Assembly: GCF_019320115.1 (NCBI RefSeq)
Contig: NC_089587.1
Span: forward strand, 84,120,384 to 84,184,383
DNA length: 64,000 nucleotides
Direction of reading: 5' to 3'
DNA from: Miscanthus floridulus
Lineage: Eukaryota; Streptophyta; Magnoliopsida; Poales; Poaceae
The translations under genes were made by a program, and so were the position numbers. The notes under the pieces are model-generated. The model made no database searches. It was not told the origin of the DNA and saw only the letters and a list, made by a program, of their open reading frames with translations. This document shows positions 61,991-64,000 of the stretch, in pieces; the first letter of the stretch is position 1; every line of letters begins with the position of its first letter.

Positions 61991-62252
61991 AACCTTGCTG
62001 AGGCTCAGCGACTCGAACTCGCACTCATGGGCCCGGCAAACACAATGAAACCCCTCTCACAACACAAGAAAAGCCCCTAGAGGACTAAATTCACTCCTCC
62101 AGGGCCTCGGGGGCTACACCCGGCGGGTGCGCTCGCGCGCACCCACCGAGGCCTCGAGTATGAAACCCCATCCCGCCAGGAACTACTGCAAGCCGAGCCT
62201 CGTCAAAACCTCAAAGAGAGCGCTCACACTCTTCCTGAGGCTCGGGGGCTAC

Positions 62253-62807
62253 TGTCGGGTACCACGAAAAGGGGTCCCCTAAGCAACAATCAAAAAAATC
62301 GCTTAGACACTGTCAAAGTCAAAGCCAAGGGACCATTATTGGCCAAACCCTGGCCATGTCCGAAGCCACCTACTCTCTGCCTCGCCAGAGGCCTCACACG
62401 AGAGGCCTCGGACGGCCTACCAGTTTTCCGTCTCACTCGAGGCCTCGCGCGAAAGGCCTCGGCCGAGGAACCAATTCTCCATCTCGCCCGAGGCCCCGCG
62501 CGTACAGCCTCGGACGAGACGCCGATTCTCCGCCTCGCTCAAGGCCGGCTCGGCAAAACAACCCCGTCGCCTCCGCCTCGACCAACTTCTCGGACAAGAG
62601 GTCGCGTCCGACCGACGCGTTCGACCGCTCCCGCGTTATCAGCCGAACGACGGCTCGACACAGCGGCATGGCCGACTGGACGCCAGTCACATCGAAGCCG
62701 GGCCGCCCGGGATAGGACAGGGCAGGGGTTACCAACCACTGTGCTCGGTACTGTACCCACGACCGGCGCCCGTACTGCACTGTGCTACCTAACCCCTGCT
62801 CCGGAAA
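62253..62807 (+). repeat. 3' LTR of gypsy element 2, truncated
   Basis: Matches 47,770-48,324 and stops after gctccggaaa, where LINE-derived sequence begins; the remaining roughly 770 bp are not in the window. The polypurine-type GAGGCTCGGGGGCTAC ends directly before it, sharing CTCGGGGGCT with element 1. Confidence 0.9.
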
Positions 62808-64000
62808 TTAATTTTTTAGAATGTGGTGCCATTATTTCATTAACAAGAAGGAAGTACAATACAAGGATGAAGCACCACATTACAAAGATACCAAGAAGAG
62901 AGAAGATAGCACTGCAAGATAAAAAGTGAAGTGGGAAAGGGAGGCCCAACAAGTCATAGGAGTCTACGTCACCAGTCAAATGGCTTGAGGTTCTTGATTG
63001 AAGGTAGCCTAAGCCCAAGTAGATTCCTCCTCCATGATGATTGCTGATCGGGCAACCAAGTGTAGGATGGAGCTAGCAACGAAAGACCCAGTTGTTGTGC
63101 TCGTTCCAAGCCTCCAAGTGAACTAGATAACTAAGGTTTCATGCCCTTCACGAAGCAATTGTGCAACCTTATTGCGACCGTCAACACACCAAATGGCAAA
63201 AATGACATCTGTGGTCATTAATTAGCGCGGTAACATGCAAAATGAAACAACAAAGGGAGTGGAACCATGTCTCCCTGGAGTAGGCACAACCCTTAACTAG
63301 GTGGTCGGTAGTCTCTGGATCCTTTCACGAAGTGCGCATGTACTATCATCTTGTAGACCATGCCACTTCAACCTATACATGTTCATGGGTAATAACCTAG
63401 AACAACCAATCAAATGAAGAAATAACACTTTTTTGGCGCATGTGTTTTCTAATGAATTTGAGCCCAAAGAATCTCTGTCTGGTAGGAGAATAAAGATTTA
63501 TGGACAAATGAAGTGGAGAATTCTTTGTAGGCGACCACTTTCATCAAATATTATTGATCTCCCCTAGTGAAACTAAATACATTGGAGTCTTTCCCAAGCT
63601 AGCAGTTATTATAATAAACCTTGAGGTGAGAGAGCACCCCCGATGTCTTTGATCCAACCCCTATCAGTTATGGCCTCACGCACCATCCTCGATCATGGCC
63701 CTTACTCTCACTGTAATTTAGGCGCATAAGGTTAGGGTCGTCTCTAGCGACAATTCACCATCAAGGTAGCAATTTGACCAAAAGGGGGCATGACCGCATG
63801 ATCTGTGTCTCTAACCTGCACGTATAACGAGGTCTCAAACAAGGCCTTGGTGACATCATCCACCTTGACCGATAACTCCACCAAAGTGTGCAACCTATTT
63901 TTTTAAGCTAATAAGAGCTAACACATGTGTAGAGCCCAGTTAGCACCCTAAGGTTGGGAATACACAAGACTCCGATCCTAGAGATCTTTAGGGCTCTAAG
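62808..64000 (-). pseudogene. LINE (L1-like) ORF2 C-terminal remnant
   Basis: Minus-strand reading shows EAITDRGWIKDIGGALSPQG (about 63,690-63,630), the usual end of the plant LINE reverse transcriptase region. A zf-RVT-like part follows: CAKKVLFLHLIGCSRLLPMN, then MYRLKWHGLQDDSTCALRE. It ends with the AIWCVDGRNKVAQLLREGHE motif near 63,130-63,190. Many stops. The 3' side of the LINE abuts the broken 3' LTR, with aaaaaatt at the junction, consistent with insertion into the LTR. The 5' part lies beyond the window. Confidence 0.7.

Larger units (their letters stand above)
47770..62807 (+). mobile_element. Tat-lineage Ty3/gypsy element 2 (about 15 kb in window), inactive
   Basis: 5' LTR 47,770-49,096 and the first 555 bp of the 3' LTR (62,253-62,807) share TGTCGGGTACCACG and differ at about 22 positions (about 4%). 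Order on the plus strand: primer-binding site, gag, protease, RT, RNase H, archaeal-type RNase H, integrase; then a minus-strand spliced ORF, higher-order tandem repeats, polypurine tract and 3' LTR. The 3' LTR is cut by a LINE remnant, so the far target duplication cannot be checked. Numerous stops and at least two frameshifts in pol make it non-autonomous now. Confidence 0.9.

Noticed and set aside
1..64000. tRNA, rRNA, CRISPR array or bacterial-type operons
   Set aside because: No cloverleaf, rRNA-like or spaced direct-repeat structure was seen; the regular arrays are contiguous tandem repeats inside retrotransposons, without unique spacers.

Overview
The window is a piece of a plant nuclear chromosome, most likely from a panicoid grass. 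The grounds are intron-bearing genes with CpG-rich first exons, a Stowaway MITE with TA target duplication, several other small MITEs, and two Tat-lineage Ty3/gypsy retrotransposons of the type common in grasses. No bacterial or organellar features were seen, and no rRNA, tRNA or CRISPR. Four host loci are visible; most of the rest is nested transposable elements.

Layout. 1-4.2 kb: a five-exon plus-strand gene for a protein with a DEK-C-like N-terminus and two SWIB domains. 5.1-6.6 kb: a minus-strand multi-exon gene of unknown function with a C-terminal membrane anchor; one exon junction does not close in frame. 8.9-14.7 kb: a LINE remnant, then an outer hAT transposase pseudogene split by two other hAT-type insertions whose removal restores its reading frame. 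17.0-25.8 kb: a degenerate gypsy pol piece, a tandem duplication with TG microsatellites, and a long TG...CA LTR (target duplication TAATC) that itself contains a minus-strand solo LTR (target duplication CCAGC). A CACTA-like end follows.

25.9-38.5 kb: a Mutator-like element with TIRs of roughly 350 bp and a 9-bp target duplication. A complete 11.4-kb minus-strand Tat gypsy element (398-bp LTRs, target duplication ATTAT) has inserted into it. That element carries broken gag-pol, six 109-bp tandem repeats, and an intron-containing ORF antisense to gag-pol. 38.5-42.7 kb is unassigned sequence with MITEs. A two-exon gene for a Glu/Ala/Pro-rich disordered protein follows at 42.86-43.78 kb. A 100-N assembly gap (45,286-45,385) lies directly upstream of the last two exons of a GPI-anchored GDPD-like (SHV3/GDPDL) gene.

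47.8-62.8 kb: a second, larger Tat gypsy element on the plus strand (1,327-bp LTRs, broken gag-pol, antisense spliced ORF with a putative-gypsy-transposon domain, and higher-order tandem repeats). Its 3' LTR is cut by a LINE remnant that runs to the window end.

How it fits together. The host genes are independent loci and form no operon or pathway. The gypsy elements share one plan: LTR, primer-binding site of the same type, gag, protease, reverse transcriptase, RNase H, a second archaeal-type RNase H, integrase, then an antisense ORF and tandem repeats before the 3' LTR. Nearly all nonsense mutations in them are explained by C-to-T changes (CAG to TAG, CGA to TGA, TGG to TAG), as expected for methylated, silenced DNA. 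I found no clearly new functional system. The best leads are the antisense ORF modules, the in-frame 51-bp LTR repeats and the dissected nesting history.
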